Notes: a model not told the origin generated them from the sequence alone. Shown: positions 51,439 to 63,737, numbered from the stretch's first letter. The stretch is 64,000 nucleotides of DNA from Synchiropus splendidus (GCF_027744825.2 NC_071345.1:7224001-7288000); one strand, 5' to 3'. Numbers and translations: made by a program.

Positions 51439-51520
51439 CAAGAAGGATGGGATTCAAACCCATGCATGCAGAGCCCAATGGATTAGCAGTCCATCGCCTT
51501 AACCACTCAGCCACCTTGTC
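51439..51520 (-). tRNA. tRNA-Ser(GCT)-like gene, probably a pseudogene
   Basis: 82 bases on the minus strand follow the vertebrate tRNA-Ser(GCT) pattern: 5' acceptor strand GACAAGG, A box GTGGTTAAGG, anticodon stem-loop TGGACTGCTAATCCA with anticodon GCT, a long variable arm, and discriminator G. The acceptor stem pairs except for a C-C mismatch at 3-70; position 4-69 has changed from G-C to A-T on both sides. The T loop reads TTTGAAT, so the invariant C56 is T, which weakens both the B box and the tertiary fold. Likely a recently decayed gene copy. Confidence 0.6.
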
Positions 51521-51860
51521 TTTTTACACCGTGTTTCCAGTGTGATCCTGTGAATTCATATTATGGCTTGTAGCTTACAGTTCAACTAAAATTTTGTGAT
51601 ACACTCCTAGTGAATCTCTTTCTTAACAGAAACTTTCATGTGAAATGTTTCAACAGTTCATCGCCTTAACCGCTCGGACACCTTGTCTTTTTACACTGTG
51701 TTTCCAGTGTGATCCTGTGAATTCATATTATGGCTTGTAGCTTACAGTTCAACTAAACAAATTTTGTGATACACTCCTGGTGAATCTCTTTGTTAACAGA
51801 AACTTTCATGTGAAATGTTTTAGCAGTCCATCGCCTTAACCGCTCGGCCACCTTGTCATC
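51514..51860 (-). repeat. Tandem array (units 167 and 170 bp) carrying tRNA-Ser 5' halves
   Basis: The word CCTTGTC, which is the 5' end of the tRNA on the minus strand, recurs at 51514, 51681 and 51851. The intervening spacers share CCAGTGTGATCCTGTGAATT and TACACTCCT-type words. The second and third units each carry a tRNA-Ser 5' half (51653-51687 and 51825-51857) that loses similarity in the anticodon loop. The last spacer beyond 51858 is diverged. Confidence 0.8.
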
Positions 51861-52947
51861 TCATATCACAGTTTCAAATGTGATCCTTAGGAATTCACAT
51901 TATAGTTGGTGGTATTTGTGATACATCAAAGCCCATGAAATTGGAATTGAATCATAGCAAAGATCGCTATAGATGAGTACTTGACTTGACTTTCTATTTA
52001 TTCACCAGAATTCTTATTTTCAAAACTGTCCATATCATTAGCTCATATGATTTTGAACTGCGAAACGACATGACATGTTTTGGGGAAAATATAACAAAGT
52101 AGAACTATTCCTCACCGAGCACCCTATCCTTGCATTAGTCACCAGCCACTTTGTCCCAGAAGAATTGTATTTATTTTTCTTTGCTTGAGAGAATTTACCC
52201 TGGTCTTGTGCTTTGCTCACAATCACTGGTCACTGTCACACACACTTCAACTACACAAATAGATCCTCGTGTCCGGCATAAGTGAAACACTTGGCAGGCA
52301 CGTAGCCGGAAGGGTCGGCGCCTTGTGCTGGTTTACTTTAAGAACATATAATAATCCTGTAATTACAGGATGGTCAACACAGGCGGCCCTAATACCAACA
52401 ACCAGGACGATAGTGATGTATGCACAGACCTGCCATAAAAGAGGACTCAAACAGAAGGAACATCTAAACGCTACCTTTAACTTTCCAGTTCCATTTAATT
52501 AAAAACGGCTTTGGCACGTGCTGCTCATGTGATTGATCTCCGCTGGTGTGGTATCAGTTATGGCTGAGCTAATGGCCTTAAAGCTGGCTGCTATTTAAGG
52601 AAGCACAGTAATCAGCAGCCCAGGTCTGAGCGACTTGCTCAAGGTGGGACAGATGGGAACACATTAGATCAGCCGATGCAGCTTTGTGCAATGCCTGGAC
52701 ACAATTAGCAAAGCATGTCTGAAAAACTTTAACCAGCTTATGAGCACAGAGACCACAGTGTTAATGCAGCTATCGGCCAATGGAATCAGTTCTCCTCTAG
52801 TCTTTTATTCTATTATTAATATTAACCGCCATCATTTTTAGCAAGAGCAGAGTAAACCAAGAGTATGACCATTATTATATGCTGCCTTGCTATTTCAGTT
52901 GTTTATGAGACATTAATATGGACCTCATTTGACAACAGAAACGACAA

Positions 52948-53095
52948 GGTTATGGTTGTCTTATATATTCATATCCAAGTCATAAGCCCGCTAAGAGAAA
53001 ACATAAAGCACAACCGCCTTAACAACTCGGTTATGGTTGTCTTATATATTCATATCCAAGTCATCAGCCGCTAGGAGAAAACATAAAGCACAACC
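52948..53095 (+). repeat. 81-bp tandem duplication with tRNA-like fragment
   Basis: GGTTATGGTTGTCTTATATA begins at 52948 and again at 53029. Each unit also contains GAGAAAACATAAAGCACAAC. The junction holds GCCTTAACAACTCGG, which on the minus strand is a degenerate copy of the tRNA-Ser A-box region seen in the array 1 kb upstream. Confidence 0.85.
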
Positions 53096-53310
53096 TTGCA
53101 CAAGGAAGAACCAGTAGGTTTGATTCCAGCCTGATGCAACTCTTGGACTAGAGCTTCTTCACTCTGGTTTCCTCCCACGGTTCACACACTAACAGAGCTA
53201 AATAACAATTTTAAATTGTCAGTGGTCATCTGTCTATATGAGACCTGTGAAAGAATAGAGTGCAGTCCAGGGTGGCCCCCGCCTCCTGCCCTCGGTAGCT
53301 TGGATTCAGT
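53090..53310 (+). repeat. Decayed teleost interspersed repeat
   Basis: Contains in order GGTTTGATTCCAGC, GGTTTCCTCCCAC, AAATTGTCAGTGG, CATCTGTCTATATG, GACCTGTGA and CCAGGGTGGCCCCCGCC. These match, with mutations, the order of blocks in a widespread fish repeat (from memory). The first block resembles a pol III B box. Confidence 0.7.
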
Positions 53311-55500
53311 GGTGGGTGAATGGTGAATTTCACAACATAAATGAGGCCTGCTCACACAAAAAGTCGTGGATGTTTTATTATAACAGTAGAATTGCAAAAC
53401 ATGCCATATTTGTGACACCAATCTGTTATCTGCAACAAAGTTTACATCATTTACACATGAACTCCATCTTAACAATAGCATTAACTCCAAAAGGTGTGAA
53501 TTAGGTTCCATTTTTTGTGTTCCAAACATCATTCATTGCATGCTTGTCGCACCAGAAGGTGTTTCCAGCTATCTGGAAGTGTTAAATACATCTGAGTGTT
53601 AATAAAATTCTCAGCGTCACTCTACCTCCACTGACTTGAGCCTAACAGGCTAGTAGGAGCGGCTGCTTACTAATAATCCTCTTTGCGCTCATCGCTGCTC
53701 CAGTTCAGCTCCGTGGCAATTATTGACTTCATTTCAAAAGAGTCCAGGTGGTGTCCTGAAATTCAGCCAAAACAACCCTCCTCCATCTTGGTTGGACTAT
53801 ACCTCAGGCTTTTTTTTTTTGGAGTTAACCTGGACGACTGCTTTTTATTATGTTCAAGGATCCCTCTCGTGGAGCCTTTTCTCACTTTTTTAAATGATGG
53901 AAGAATCAAGCATGGGGACAATTATGGAATATGAGGAATGGACAAAGAGTTTTCCAAAGATTACGGCTAACTCACGCGTCATAACAAAGCTTCTGATGGT
54001 TGAGGTATTCAATCCAGAGCTCAAGTCAAGGTAAATATCTGACAGTATATATCGCTACCCTCCAAAACAGCAGCCGCAAAAGCTCCTACTTCAAATGTTG
54101 TTGAGAAAAGCAGCAAAACAAAACTTGTTTTCTGAGAACTTCAGCTTGTTTTCATGTGAGTTCACCTCAATGTCCTTTGACTTTCAACGTTGACCGCATT
54201 ATATTATTAGAGCATGAGATTATGTTTTTCATGAGTAGTGATTTTGAAGGTGGTGTTTGGCAGGAATATTAGACGGTGTGGACGGTGGGCGTGTGGAATA
54301 GCAGGAGCCCAAACCACCTGGAGGAGTTTAACTCCGGGCATTAACCAGCTCAGGTCTAAATCGGGCACACAGATAATTTGTTGGAAAGCTGCCTTTCTTC
54401 TGGCATACATTGTGTGTCAGCACGTGGGGCATGGCTCTTTGCCACAGGACACATTTTGTTCCCAATCTTTTCATTCCGTTTGTCAACACAGTCCATGATA
54501 ACGTTGCAATCAGATGTTGGTGCTCAGTGACTGCTCTTCAGTGAAACCAGTTTAACCGACTGTCAAATGAAGAAGATCATTCTTCAAGCAAATACGTTGC
54601 ATTCCTGCCCAATGAAGTGAATTGGAGATGCTCTTGGAGATGAAACAAATTCTGTTATGTGCGACCTCTTTCCTCAGTTTGGATCAGCAGGCTCAGGAAA
54701 TCTTGTCTTCAACTGCTGAATCAGACTTGGGAAAGGTGCGGTTACCTGTCTGCTTTCACCATTAGCTTTTATTATTAGTTAATATATTTCTGTGTATTTC
54801 TTCAACGTTAAAAACATTTTATTAATGATCGCAAAATCATTTCTTTCTGGTTGTTTTTTTCACCTAATAATTAATGTTACATCACATTCATATAATGAAT
54901 AATTAACCTTTTTATGATTTATATTCCCTCATATTCATTGATATTTTTTGAATAAAGATTGTATTTACCTTCCTTTATTGATCATATTAAATAGCAATTA
55001 AGTGTGCTTTTTTCTGAGATCATTTTTTTGGAAGAAGTAAAAAAGTACAAATTCATTTTCCACCTTACTCATTGATGTATGAATGATTTTTAATCATAAC
55101 AGTTCTTTTAATTTGAAACATTTTGTCTCTTTCACTCCTGATTCATTTTATTTTCTATATATAATTTAATAATGCAACTACTAAAACAACTGCAATTGCC
55201 CACAACCGTGCTCAACTGTCAACGGCAAGATTAGTACATTTCATCTGGCTTCAATTGAGATGTTCACCAGAGATTTAACTACCCCACCTAATCCTTTTGC
55301 GCCCCCCACGTTCTCCTCCCTAACACTCTCTTTCAAACAAGAGGGATGTGAGATTCAGTTATGCAAGACGTTGTACAGTAGCAGTTGTTGGAACCACTTA
55401 TGAACACTGGTGATTGAGTCTTCAAACTAACCACTCGCGCTGTGTTGGATCCAGCTGTTTCCTGGTCTGAGACGAACGTCTGAGCTCAGCTCATGTCGCC
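53311..55500. other. Intergenic stretch upstream of ADCY8-type gene
   Basis: No coding exon supported on either strand. AT-rich between about 54760 and 55200. The ADCY8 promoter and 5' UTR must lie in the last few hundred bases or further upstream, but I see no TATA box or CpG island that fixes it. DNAJC27, which separates EFR3B from ADCY3 in human, was looked for here and not found. Confidence 0.5.
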
Positions 55501-55503
55501 ATC

Positions 55504-58500
55504 ATGGTGACCTTTTCCGAGACGACGGAGATGTCTCCGATGGAGCTGCATGAACCAACCTGCCTGCCAGTGACGTTGTCGCCGGGACTTCGACGTAAAA
55601 AAATGCTGTGGCAAAACGCTGTGAAACACATTATCATCCAGCAGGAGTTAAACGCCCAGGTGAGTGATCATGAGACAATTCAGGAACATCCACCGAAAAC
55701 AACTGCTGTGATGAATTTGACATCTACACAGGTCGGTGTGGAGCCCGCCAGCAAAATCTTTGTGACTGACGCGTACATGCAGGAGATCAACCGACAGATC
55801 AGAAGCAAGGCCTCAAGAGGAGTGACAAAACGGCGTTCCTCCTCATTTCGAATCCATCCATCTCACAGTCGTGGTTCCACCAGCACACGCAACAGTGTTG
55901 GGGGTTATTTTGCTGACTATGCCAGCGACGCTGACTTCTTCGTGCAGTGGGGCCGCACCATACGAGGCATTCACATCCCGACTCTAAGACACACCTTTAA
56001 ATCCAAAGACCTGGAGAGACTCTACCAGCAGTACTCCTCGCACCAAAGGCGTAACTCCTTAGCCGTCACCAATGTGATCGACGCGGTGGCCAAGCTGCAC
56101 ATCCTGGTTCTGTACCTGGCCTTGGCTCCTGAGGAGGTCACGGATACCTACCGCTGCTCGATGACTGGGATTTTCATGGTTCTAGCCGTTGCTCTGTGCA
56201 TCATTGTACTAACCTGTAAGGACTTAATGTCGCCAAGGTGGCTTCGTTATGCTGGCATGGTAAGCTGGATGTCCCAGACAGTGCAGGTGCTGGGTAGATT
56301 GGTGTACGGACTGGAAATAGACCCATCCTGGTACGTCCTCTTCACACTGTTTGCCACTTACACTTTGTTGCCGTTACCTCTGCTGTGGGCCATGTTTGCT
56401 GGATCGTTCACCACACTGTTGCACCTGCTGGTGGAAGTCACCTACTACTACAACGATGCTGTTTTTACAAGAAAGGTGAGTCCTGAGGTTCAAACCTTAA
56501 TATTTCTTTCTTCGGATACTTAAGTGCTTTGTTTTTGGGATGCAGGTGGTTGCCAAAAGTCTGCTCTATCTGGGTATGAACACAGCTGGATTTTTCATTC
56601 ACTACCTGACCGATCACGCTCAGAGGCAGGTGTTCCTGGAAACAAGGCGCTGCATTGAAGGGCGCCTCAAACTAGAACAAGAGAACCAGCGACAGGTGAG
56701 GAGCAAACCACCGAGTAGATTTGTAGACAAGAGAAAATGGACCTGAGATGCTAAACACAGTTAAATTCCAATTATGGAAACAGTCCTGACCAAAGCCTTG
56801 ACTGGTCTTTTGAAGGTTTCACTCAAACTTTTGGAGGTACATGAGGCAGTACAAGAACAATCAGCAGTCATGTATTTATTTTCTACACACAACAAGAGGC
56901 TAAGTTTAGGATCATGCCCCTTGCGGGGAAATTTGTCAAGACGCATTGCAGGACATAGAGGAAACAAATCTATGACTTTTGGCTGTTGGTCAACACTTCA
57001 CTCTTCATTTTCTTTGGGCATCTCCAACAAGGCTTTCCCACAGCATCCTTCTCCACCTTAACCTAGCTTGCACATCCCCCTAGACCTCATTTACTCAGTG
57101 TTTGTCACCGAAATTCTTTATCCAATACTGTCTATCTTCTCCACATGAATAAATACTGCATACATTAACTGTAATCCCAGAAAACATCCATTTATCTTTG
57201 CAGAAAAGGACACATCTAACAGTGGTGTCTGAACATTTTGGATACAATTTTCCTGACTAGCTAGTTTGACCCATTAAAAGTATCCAACTATACAGTGTAA
57301 TGTAGTAATAATATGCATAAATAAGTCAGTCCAGACATACACAGAAGCTTTTCCTCTCTCCACCTAGGAGCGTCTGGTTCTCTCAATCCTGCCACGATTT
57401 GTTGCCTTGGAGATGATTGCAGACATGAGCTCAATGGAAGATGAACTCAATCCGCAAGAATTCCACAAGATTTATATTCATCAGTACAAAAATGTCAGGT
57501 AGGCGAGTAGAGGTTGCAGGTTTGATGCGAGTATTAGACGTGAGATTTACTTTAAAATTAAAGCTGATTCATATACTTCCTTTCACAGCATCCTGTTTGC
57601 AGACATCAAGGGCTTCACGCTCTTGTCCATGAACTTATCTGCTCAAGAATTGGTCCGAACCCTTAATGAGCTTTTTGGCCGCTTCGACCACCTGGCAGAG
57701 GTGAATGATCTCTTCATTTGAGTGTAGTCTGTGCTTAACTTCACATCTGTAAAACTATTTGTCCTTCTTCTATGGCAGGAACATCAATGCCTGCGGATTA
57801 AAATTTTAGGAGACTGCTACTATTGTGTTTCTGGAGTCCCTGAGCCTCAGCGCGCCCATGCTCGCCATTGTGTGGAGATGGGGTTAGCGATGATCAACAC
57901 CATCAGGTAAGGCCTTTACTCCAGCTGTTATATATTCAAGTATTTTGGTAAGAGCTTCAACTGTGCAAAGTATGACTTTAAGGGACCCTCTTGCAATGGA
58001 GGCCCATTATGAAAAGACAATACCAACACATCCACTATTAACTTAAGTTTGACATGTCCGAAGCACAATTTGTGTCACACCATAATATGATACTTAAAAG
58101 TATCATATTGGGGCTCCACATCTCATATACTGAATAAAAATGAATTACTCACCGAGCCTTCAAATTTCTCTCAGGTGAATTTTTTTTCTTCCAATCTCAA
58201 AAAAAAAAAATGTTTTGAAAAACATTTCATTGGTTGCTTTATTTGTATTTATGTTGACCTTTCCACCTTAAGCGCCATTGATACTTGACATACAAATCTA
58301 TTTAGGCAAAAAATTGAATAAATCTAGGACTTTAAAAATATTTATTGTTTTAATCTAGATTTTTACATGATTCATAATTAAAATTATTATACACATACAA
58401 TAATATATAATCATGTATCTATTGAAAATGGAAAATAACTGAAATAGATGGGAAACTTACAGATTACAAAAAATGGTTTGAATCTTCATTCTCTTATTTG

Positions 58501-61500
58501 TTGGTGGATTTTTGGAGCTGCTTTATTTTTTAAGATTGTGGTTATCTCATCTTGCATATGTCTTCCCAAGTCATAGAGATGAAGATACCTAACGCTAGCT
58601 AAGTATCTAGACTGTAACCTCTTTAGTAAAGTCATCGTGTTATGTTCTGCACACCAGAGCTGTGAGGAAGCAGCTGAACTTTGACATGGACATGAGGATC
58701 GGCATCCACTCCGGTTCCGTGCTCTGTGGTGTGCTGGGCTTGCAGAAGTGGCAGTTTGATGTCTGGTCATGGGACGTGGGTATTGCTAACATGCTGGAAG
58801 CCGGAGGGATACCAGGGTGAGCGTTTTTGTCTTGTCAAAAAAAAAAATCAGTCGTTCAATAAACAAGGTTCATACTGTATATTCTCATATCTGCCCCGTT
58901 TTTTAAAAATACCAGGCGAATTCACATCTCAAAAGCTACTCTGAATTGTCTCGGTGGCATCTACAAGACTGAAGAGGGTCATGGAGGGGACCGCAACGAG
59001 TTCCTCAGGCGGCACAACATCGACACCTTCCTCATCTGTCCTGATGAGGAAATCAACAAAGACGACCACCCTGAAGCTCCGAAGCACAAGAAAACCAGCC
59101 ACAGCTGGAGTCCAGAAATCCCCTTTGGAAATGCTATTGATATGAACAGTGTAGGTTTTGCAGTAGCGTCATCCATGCTCGAAAAACGGCTAAAAAAAAT
59201 CTCTCACAATTATAGATACTGGCCTCCTTTACAAATGGCTCACTCCCAAACATATGGCAGTCTGCTTCCCGGGAAATAAACAAACGAATCAAACACGCTA
59301 TTGAGGTGAGAAGCAGCGAGCGGATGCACCAGGAGCACATCACTCCACTGACACTGGTGTTCAAGGACAGGCACATCGAGGACAAGGTACTGACACGCTC
59401 AGGAGGCTCTTCACTGACATATTAAAGTGCTAAATCCTTTTGTTGTCAGTTTTCCCAGATGAGAGATGAAATGTTCAACTCCAACTTGTTCTGCTCCTTC
59501 ATCCTGCTCCTCTTCCTCATGGCGGCCCAAGCGGTGATCCCCGCGCCCAGGTAGGGCAGCATGTCAGCCTCCATCTGCTCCTGAGATACCATTCCAACAT
59601 TCTGTCCTTCGAGTTCCTCTTTAATTAGATGTCATCGGTTCGGCTGCTCTGGATTAGTGGGTGACCATCACAGATGGATGAGAGCAGCTAGGGTTGATTA
59701 AAAGTAGTGGAGAGTAGCGATTGACCAGCCAAGTCAACAGAGCTTTATCCACAACAACATCACTGGAGTTATTGAGATTAAAAAGAAGGTACAGAAGCGA
59801 GAAAAAACCTTGGCAGAACATGAATATAACGTCTAACATCCTCCCACAACTGGGAAATCGGCTAATAAAACTGCAATCTTTGGGATGTGGATGGATACAT
59901 TCTCTCCATGACCAATCCTATTGCTGTAAATCCCCAATAAGAACAAGGCTTACTTTAGCTTGATGGCATCAAATGGACTCATGACACCATTTGTGTACTA
60001 GTCCTAGACTTTCATTCTTGGTTTTCAGACCAAACAAGCGTTTCATCTTCCAAGATATCATTAAAATAAGCTGGTTTAACTGAATAAAACATCTATATTG
60101 CAGGTTTTTCCCTGCAGTTTTCCAGTTTGCAGTCTTTCTCTTGGCCTACTTGTTGTTGCTGCTGCTGGCTCTGGCGGAGGAGTTCAAGTGGGCCCCTCTG
60201 GCCCTGCAGCAGTGCTGCTGCTGGATTCACGAGAACAACAGCGCACGCACCATGCTCACCCTCGCCGCCATAATCATCAACTTTGCATTGGCCTGCACGG
60301 ACACGGTACGACATCATGCACTGAAATTGTTAGACGAGAACTCACAGCACTAAGAAGGCAAATAGAAAACATGGCTGGTGTCAAGTTAAAGACTGTCAAA
60401 CCATGGGAGGTTAAACATTTAAAGGGAGGCTTCGGGGCGAGCACAGGCCGGGTGGGATGGGTCACAGGGCTGGAGTTAGTTTGAGAAGGAAGCTTTATAA
60501 GACAGCAGAGGTCACTGCTAAGATGTTTGGTCTCGAGTCAGGAGCTCAGTAGACAGAAAGTAGAGTTAGACGAGTCTTTGATGACGAGTCGTAGATGAAG
60601 ATACTGAGGTTGTCTTGGGGAGTGACTTCAAAGGACGGAAGAATAAGGAGTACATCAGGGGGGAAAGTTTGGTCTCACCTCCTTTATCTGCTTGTTTATA
60701 TTAGATAATACAACCCGGGGTTAATGGGAAATAAGGGAGTGTTTTGATGGTCAATTTCCTTTCTTGATTTCCTTCTTTTGTTATGCTCAGATTTGGTGCA
60801 TAATCTCAGACTTGAACATGGATGCTGGAAAAGCCACGGCGGAGTCAACATCGAGGGCGCTGAGTGTCTGCTCCTACCCCGAGGTAAAGTCTGATGAGAT
60901 CTAGATTTTAACCTGCACAGGATGCTGTTGAAGCTAGCTACATTTTAGACTGAACATTTGTCCATGAGCGCAGCAAGTAAACAGATGTGAAGAGCACTAA
61001 AGCAAGGATCCCTTCGAGAAGGGATTGATGAAAATGAAACTTTGCTCACTGTTGAAGAGCTCAGTCATACATGTTCTCTACCTGTGTTATTGTTGGTATA
61101 TTGTCAGAAGTCATCATGTCTTCTTTGCTTATTCAACCGACCAGGTCTTCGTCCTGAGTGGTGTGATCGCCATGGTGACCTGTGCAGTGTTTCTCCGTCT
61201 GAACTCGCTGCTGAAGCTAGCGGTGTTGCTCCTGGCAGTACTGCTCTACACCTACCTCATCCACCTGTCCTTCCTGTCTCTGACGCAATACGATATGACG
61301 CAGAGGTCAGCAGCTACATTTTGTTCTGACGGCACAAACATTATATCATACATCTTCACTCCGGATTAGGTCGCACTACATCAGAAGGAAAGGAATCACC
61401 ATCCTTCTCATGGGAATGTTTATAGTTTCAGTCTTCTACAACGGACGACAGGTACTGTGACTGTTTTAAAGTCGTTTTTTTTCTCTGTAAATTTGAGATC

Positions 61501-63737
61501 TGCTCTAACTGTGTCCTGAACATTGCAGTGGGAGGCCACTGCCAGACTGGACTTCCTGTGGCGTTTGCAGGCTCAGCAGGAAGTGGAAGACATGAGGGAC
61601 CTACGAGAACATAATGAATGTCTGCTGCATAACATTTTGCCGGTGCATGTGGCTCGACACTTCCTGGAGCGCAGCAAGAATGATGAGGTTCTGAAGCATA
61701 TTCATTTAGTATTTAATTCAACTGATCATCATTAGATTTTTTTTAACTACATTTTCCATTTTTATATATGTGTATACATTTTTTAAACTATTTATAAAGG
61801 AAGAATAACATTAAAGAAGAAAATGATTTTGATAAATATAAAAAAGTGATATCTTTGTGTTTTTAAATATGCTGTTCCAAAAAAATTAAGTTCCTAAATA
61901 AAAACTATGCCGAAAATAGTTGGTGTCAAAAACCTGAACAATATGATTAACCAATAATTTATTCAGGGTGATGAAACATCAGCAAGATTTACGATAATAC
62001 ATGGAAAAAACATTCACAGAACATGCCTAAACATTCATAAAAATGTGAACATATTGATAATAATAATGGAAATGATTATATTTCAAACTGAGCCGAAGTG
62101 AAATATTTATTCTGATCTTTCCAGGAGCTCTACTCTCAGTCCTACGATGAAGTGGGTGTGATGTTCGCATCCATTGCTGGGTTTGACGAATACTTCGAGC
62201 AGATGGAGATCAACCACGAAGGTGTTGACTGTCTACGACTGCTCAATGAGATTATCGCTGGATTTGATGAAGTAAGTTTTGCACATGCCAAATGAAAGTT
62301 AAGTGCAAACTAAACTATTATACTTGAATGAAAAATTGCACTTGAGGATTAACTCTATGTTTAAAATGTGATGAATTTCTAACAGCTACTGGAGGAGTCA
62401 TATTTCCACTATGTGGAGAAGATCAAGACCATCGGGAGCTGTTACATGGCTGCATCTGGTTTAGCTCCGGACAAACAGGTGCTCTGACCAGTACTTGCTG
62501 GGTTCACTCTTGTGGAAGCTTATGTTTGTTCTAGCTACAACTAAATGGGAATGTGTATGTCAATTTTCTGTCTCTATATGGACCTGTTGCCTCCCTCTCA
62601 CTACGTTCAGCTAGGACAGGCTGCAGTCACTTACGATCTCATTAAAGGAAAAACAATAAAATGAATAAACAAATATATGAATAAAAACAAAATGAATTAT
62701 ACTCATGCATTTCTTATTTTGGACCGCACACACGCAACATAGTATAGTTCTGAGGCACGTATGGGCTGTTAATGTTTCCATTAGGATAAATAAAATAATA
62801 TATGAAGAGTCCTGCGAATATACACAAAAATATTTTTAAAGGAAGGAAAATCTGTTACAAAAAGCAAGCAAATGTAATGTGCCAAATAAATGGATGTTTT
62901 GTTGTTTTCCCAACATGTGTCTTGCTCTACCAGTCATCTATGGAAGAGTGGAACCACCTGAGCGAGCTGGTTCTGTTCGCACTGGCGATGCAAGAGACCT
63001 TGAGAGAGATTAACAGGCATTCAGCCAAGAACTTCCAGTTGCGTGTTGGTAGGTGACAAAGGGCATGACCTCTACACACCTGCATGTTACACTCAAACCA
63101 TTTGGAGGACACAGTGGATTATCTTTAAGCAAAAATAGCAGCTCACCTCCCATCTCCACAGGCATCGCTCACGGGCCTGTGGTGGCCGGGGTCATCGGCG
63201 CCACCAAGCCACAGTACGACATCTGGGGGTCGACGGTGAACTTGGCCAGTCGTATGGACAGCACGGGTGTGAGTGGACGCATTCAAGTGCCGGAGGCCAC
63301 GCGGAGGATCCTGGCGGAGTGGGGTTTTGTCTTAGAGCTGCGAGGAGAAATTTTCATCAAGGGGGTGCGTCAATCAATGACTAACAGTTTCAAAAATTTT
63401 ATTTATTCCACCTGCAAGGCTATAATCACATCTGAAGTTCCTATTTCAGTTCAACGGAGTCACACCTGTTCGTCTTTGACAACAGTGATGGATTCCAGAT
63501 GTCATTCTGTTTTTGCAGGTGAGCGAGAGTAAAGGGAAAGTGAGGACGTATTTCATCAGCACCATCCGCAGTAAAAGGGCAAACATTTCATCCAACGATG
63601 GACGTATGGGAGGAAGGACAGGAGGACGGATGACGCTGGCAGGAGTTGTTTTCGGTCTCGTCCAAGCAAGACAGAAGGAGAGAATGAGAGAGAATAACGG
63701 GGGGTTTGTTCTGACGCCGTGTTCCCTTCAGTGCTAA
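55504..63737 (+). CDS. adcy8: Adenylyl cyclase type 8-like, Ca2+/calmodulin-stimulated membrane cyclase
   Basis: 19 coding exons: 55504-56475, 56546-56695, 57368-57498, 57589-57700, 57779-57906, 58658-58816, 58916-59150, 59216-59386, 59450-59550, 60104-60305, 60791-60883, 61145-61305, 61370-61451, 61529-61687, 62125-62271, 62386-62478, 62934-63048, 63162-63364, 63519-63737; 1210 aa. It converts ATP to cAMP. The start has GCCATCATGG context. Residues 30-47 ([13 protein letters not shown]) match the ADCY8 N-terminal calmodulin site. Two six-helix membrane domains flank C1 and C2. C1 has metal-binding Asp423 (FADIKGFT) and Asp467 (GDCYYC). C2 has KIKTIG, Asp1090 (YDIWG), Asn1097, Arg1101 and Lys1137, so it should be active. 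ADCY8 signatures are DVWSWDV and [19 protein letters not shown]. The C-tail keeps [13 protein letters not shown], matching the second calmodulin site, but ends early. Exon 14 uses a weak donor. It fits ADCY8 better than ADCY1 or ADCY3. Confidence 0.95.
58084..58109. repeat. Perfect 12-bp palindrome in an adcy8 intron
   Basis: AATATGATACTT and AAGTATCATATT flank two A residues, giving a perfect short hairpin between coding exons 5 and 6. Confidence 0.9.

Noticed and set aside
51439..51520. Fully functional tRNA-Ser gene
   Set aside because: The invariant C56 of the T loop is T and the acceptor stem has a C-C mismatch, so I call it a probable pseudogene although the anticodon and overall fold persist.
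53182..53532. 116-aa minus-strand frame
   Set aside because: Part of it is translation of the decayed interspersed repeat at 53090-53310.
50600..55500. DNAJC27 between EFR3B and the cyclase, as in human 2p23
   Set aside because: No Rab-like GTPase or J-domain sequence was seen in any frame of this interval.
55504..63737. Assigning the cyclase to ADCY3 from synteny
   Set aside because: Motifs throughout (N-terminal calmodulin site, [27 protein letters not shown]-terminal VVFGLVQ) match ADCY8, not ADCY3.
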